Below, piece after piece: positions 6,656 through 7,363 of a stretch of DNA of 7,363 bases (position 1 is the stretch's first letter; every line of letters starts with the position of its first letter). Below the pieces are notes generated by a model that saw nothing but the letters and a program-made list of their open reading frames with translations, had not been told where the DNA came from and searched no databases. The position numbers and the translations under genes were made by a program. The stretch spans positions 1 to 7,363 of the forward strand of contig URVW01000087.1 of assembly GCA_900551435.1 (NCBI GenBank), given 5' to 3'. The stretch is from an uncultured Faecalibacterium sp. Lineage in GTDB: Bacteria; Bacillota; Clostridia; Oscillospirales; Ruminococcaceae.

Positions 6656-7174
6656 TTGTATACAGAACGCAAAGAGGCTTTGGCCGCAGAGTTCAGCCTG
6701 AAACATCCGGCAGTGCTGGCGGTCAGCGGCGCAAAAGGCAGCGGCAAGACGACCCTTCTGGAAAAACTCATCCCGCTGCTCCGGGCACGGGGCATCAAGG
6801 TGGGTGTCATCCAGCACGACGGGCAGGAGATCGCGCCCGATGTTCCGGGGACCGATGCCGCCCGTCTGCGCGAAGCCGGGGCCGAGGGCGTAGCGGTCTT
6901 TTCCGGCCAGCGCTACCGGCTGACCGAAACGTTCCGCCTGACCGAGCAGGACCTTCTGGCCCTGTTTGAGCGGCACGGATACGATCTCGTGCTGATGGAA
7001 GGCTTCGGGGAGAGCGGCTGGCCCAAGATCGAGGTCGTGCGGAAGGAAGTCTCCGACGAACCGGAGGCCTTTGAACCGCTCGCCGTGGTGGGCAACATTC
7101 CGGGCGCGGACTTCTCGCTGGAAGAGCCGGAAGCGCTGGCGGATTGGGTCGCCGCGCAGATGCCCGCGCTGTAA
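6656..7174 (+). CDS. mobB: Molybdopterin-guanine dinucleotide biosynthesis protein MobB
   Basis: This 172-residue cytoplasmic P-loop protein matches the MobB family in length and order of motifs: Walker A GAKGSGKT (25-32), VIQHDG (51-56, in place of the usual KHDGH), PGTDAARLREAGA (64-76), LMEGF (113-117) and PKIEVVR (123-129). MobB binds GTP and assists MobA in attaching GMP to molybdopterin to form the bis-MGD cofactor of molybdoenzymes such as formate dehydrogenases and DMSO-reductase-type enzymes. Start choice: TTG at 6656 behind GAGGTG. The upstream GTG at 6620 would add 12 unconserved-looking residues and sit about 6 bases from the predicted transcript start. No mobA or other cofactor gene is in the window; the next gene encodes a lipoprotein whose role may be linked. 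Confidence 0.88.
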   Translation: MYTERKEALAAEFSLKHPAVLAVSGAKGSGKTTLLEKLIPLLRARGIKVGVIQHDGQEIAPDVPGTDAARLREAGAEGVAVFSGQRYRLTETFRLTEQDLLALFERHGYDLVLMEGFGESGWPKIEVVRKEVSDEPEAFEPLAVVGNIPGADFSLEEPEALADWVAAQMPAL

Positions 7175-7276
7175 CGGGACGCAGAGCGTCCGCAAAAAAG
7201 GGTCGCCGCCCGAGTGCTGTCATGTGGGCGCTGGGCGTGAACGATAGAGATTTGATTTTTGAAAGGGAAAAGAAAA
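7175..7276 (+). other. Structured spacer between mobB and the lipoprotein gene
   Basis: Two hairpins stand in the 102-base gap. The first pairs GGACGC (7177-7182) with GCGTCC (7186-7191) over a 3-base loop and is followed by an A-run, so it is not a + strand terminator. The second pairs 7207-7211 and 7213-7217 with 7228-7237 (ten pairs, one bulged G, 10-base loop). A T-rich stretch, TTTGATTTTT (7251-7260), comes 13 bases after it, too far for a standard terminator. I see no clear promoter here, so co-transcription with mobB is likely. Confidence 0.5.
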
Positions 7277-7363
7277 ATGAACAAGCTTTGTATTTCTCGC
7301 CGCAGCTTTCTGTGTGCTGCGGGCATTGCATCGGCATCGGCTGCTCTGACCGCCTGCGGCGGC
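7277..7363 (+). CDS. N-terminus of an exported lipoprotein (partial, runs off the window)
   Basis: Only 29 codons are present. They encode a signal peptide with a twin-arginine motif, SRRSFL (7-12), a short hydrophobic core, and a lipobox LTAC with Cys27 as the predicted lipidated residue, followed by Gly-Gly. The protein should therefore be exported, folded or not, and anchored to the outer face of the membrane. The ATG at 7277 has AGGG (7264-7267) about 9 bases upstream. Such leaders are common on ABC-transporter solute-binding proteins of Clostridia. Next to mobB, a molybdate/tungstate-binding protein is a reasonable guess, but nothing in the 29 residues shows it. Confidence 0.82.
   Translation, partial: MNKLCISRRSFLCAAGIASASAALTACGG

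Noticed and set aside
7177..7191. mobB terminator
   Set aside because: The hairpin is followed by an A-run, not T, on the + strand, and no converging gene exists to use it on the other strand.
7175..7276. Molybdenum-cofactor riboswitch
   Set aside because: The position is tempting, but I could not match the known conserved core by eye; only generic hairpins are seen.

Overview
The window reads as chromosome from a fairly GC-rich member of the Clostridia. The genes are about 55-60% GC by eye, with Shine-Dalgarno-led starts, frequent TTG starts and Firmicutes-type extended -10 promoters. A Faecalibacterium/Subdoligranulum-like Oscillospirales host would fit, but that is inference from style and gene families, not from a marker gene. 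There is no sign of phage, transposon, CRISPR, rRNA or tRNA.

Layout. Positions 1-62 hold the tail and strong intrinsic terminator of an upstream + strand unit. Positions 63-383 are a lower-GC intergenic stretch. Its one clear signal is a MerR-type promoter (TTGACT, 19-bp spacer, TATGAT, with a dyad in the spacer). It drives a MATE-family efflux pump (384-1727, +). Three bases downstream, behind a perfect Shine-Dalgarno, is a broken small ORF (1731-1948, +). Its first 17 residues look like the start of a MerR regulator; the remainder does not. This looks like a MerR-controlled MATE efflux operon whose regulator gene has been gutted. A 14-bp hairpin at 1965-1999, with T-rich flanks on both strands, separates this unit from the converging - strand genes.

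The - strand block (2022-6439) reads, in transcription order: a membrane-anchored glycerophosphodiester phosphodiesterase (6439-4493), then two tandem membrane-anchored HD-GYP proteins (4378-3164 and 3167-2022) overlapping by the 4-base ATGA. The first HD-GYP protein keeps every metal and signature residue and should be a cyclic-di-GMP phosphodiesterase. The second keeps the architecture but has lost most metal ligands (HD to HE, HH to HR, GYP to GYL, third His to Tyr), so it looks like a pseudoenzyme partner. This co-translated active/degenerate pair is the most interesting item in the window.

On the right, a divergent intergenic region (6440-6655) carries back-to-back extended -10 promoters. 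One serves the GDPD gene. The other serves mobB (6656-7174, +), which encodes a P-loop accessory protein of molybdopterin guanine dinucleotide synthesis. Both genes appear to start with TTG behind a GAGGTG Shine-Dalgarno. After a structured 102-base gap, a lipoprotein gene begins at 7277 and runs off the window. Its N-terminus carries both a twin-arginine motif and a lipobox, and its position next to mobB makes a solute-binding (possibly molybdate) or cofactor-related exported protein plausible but unproven.
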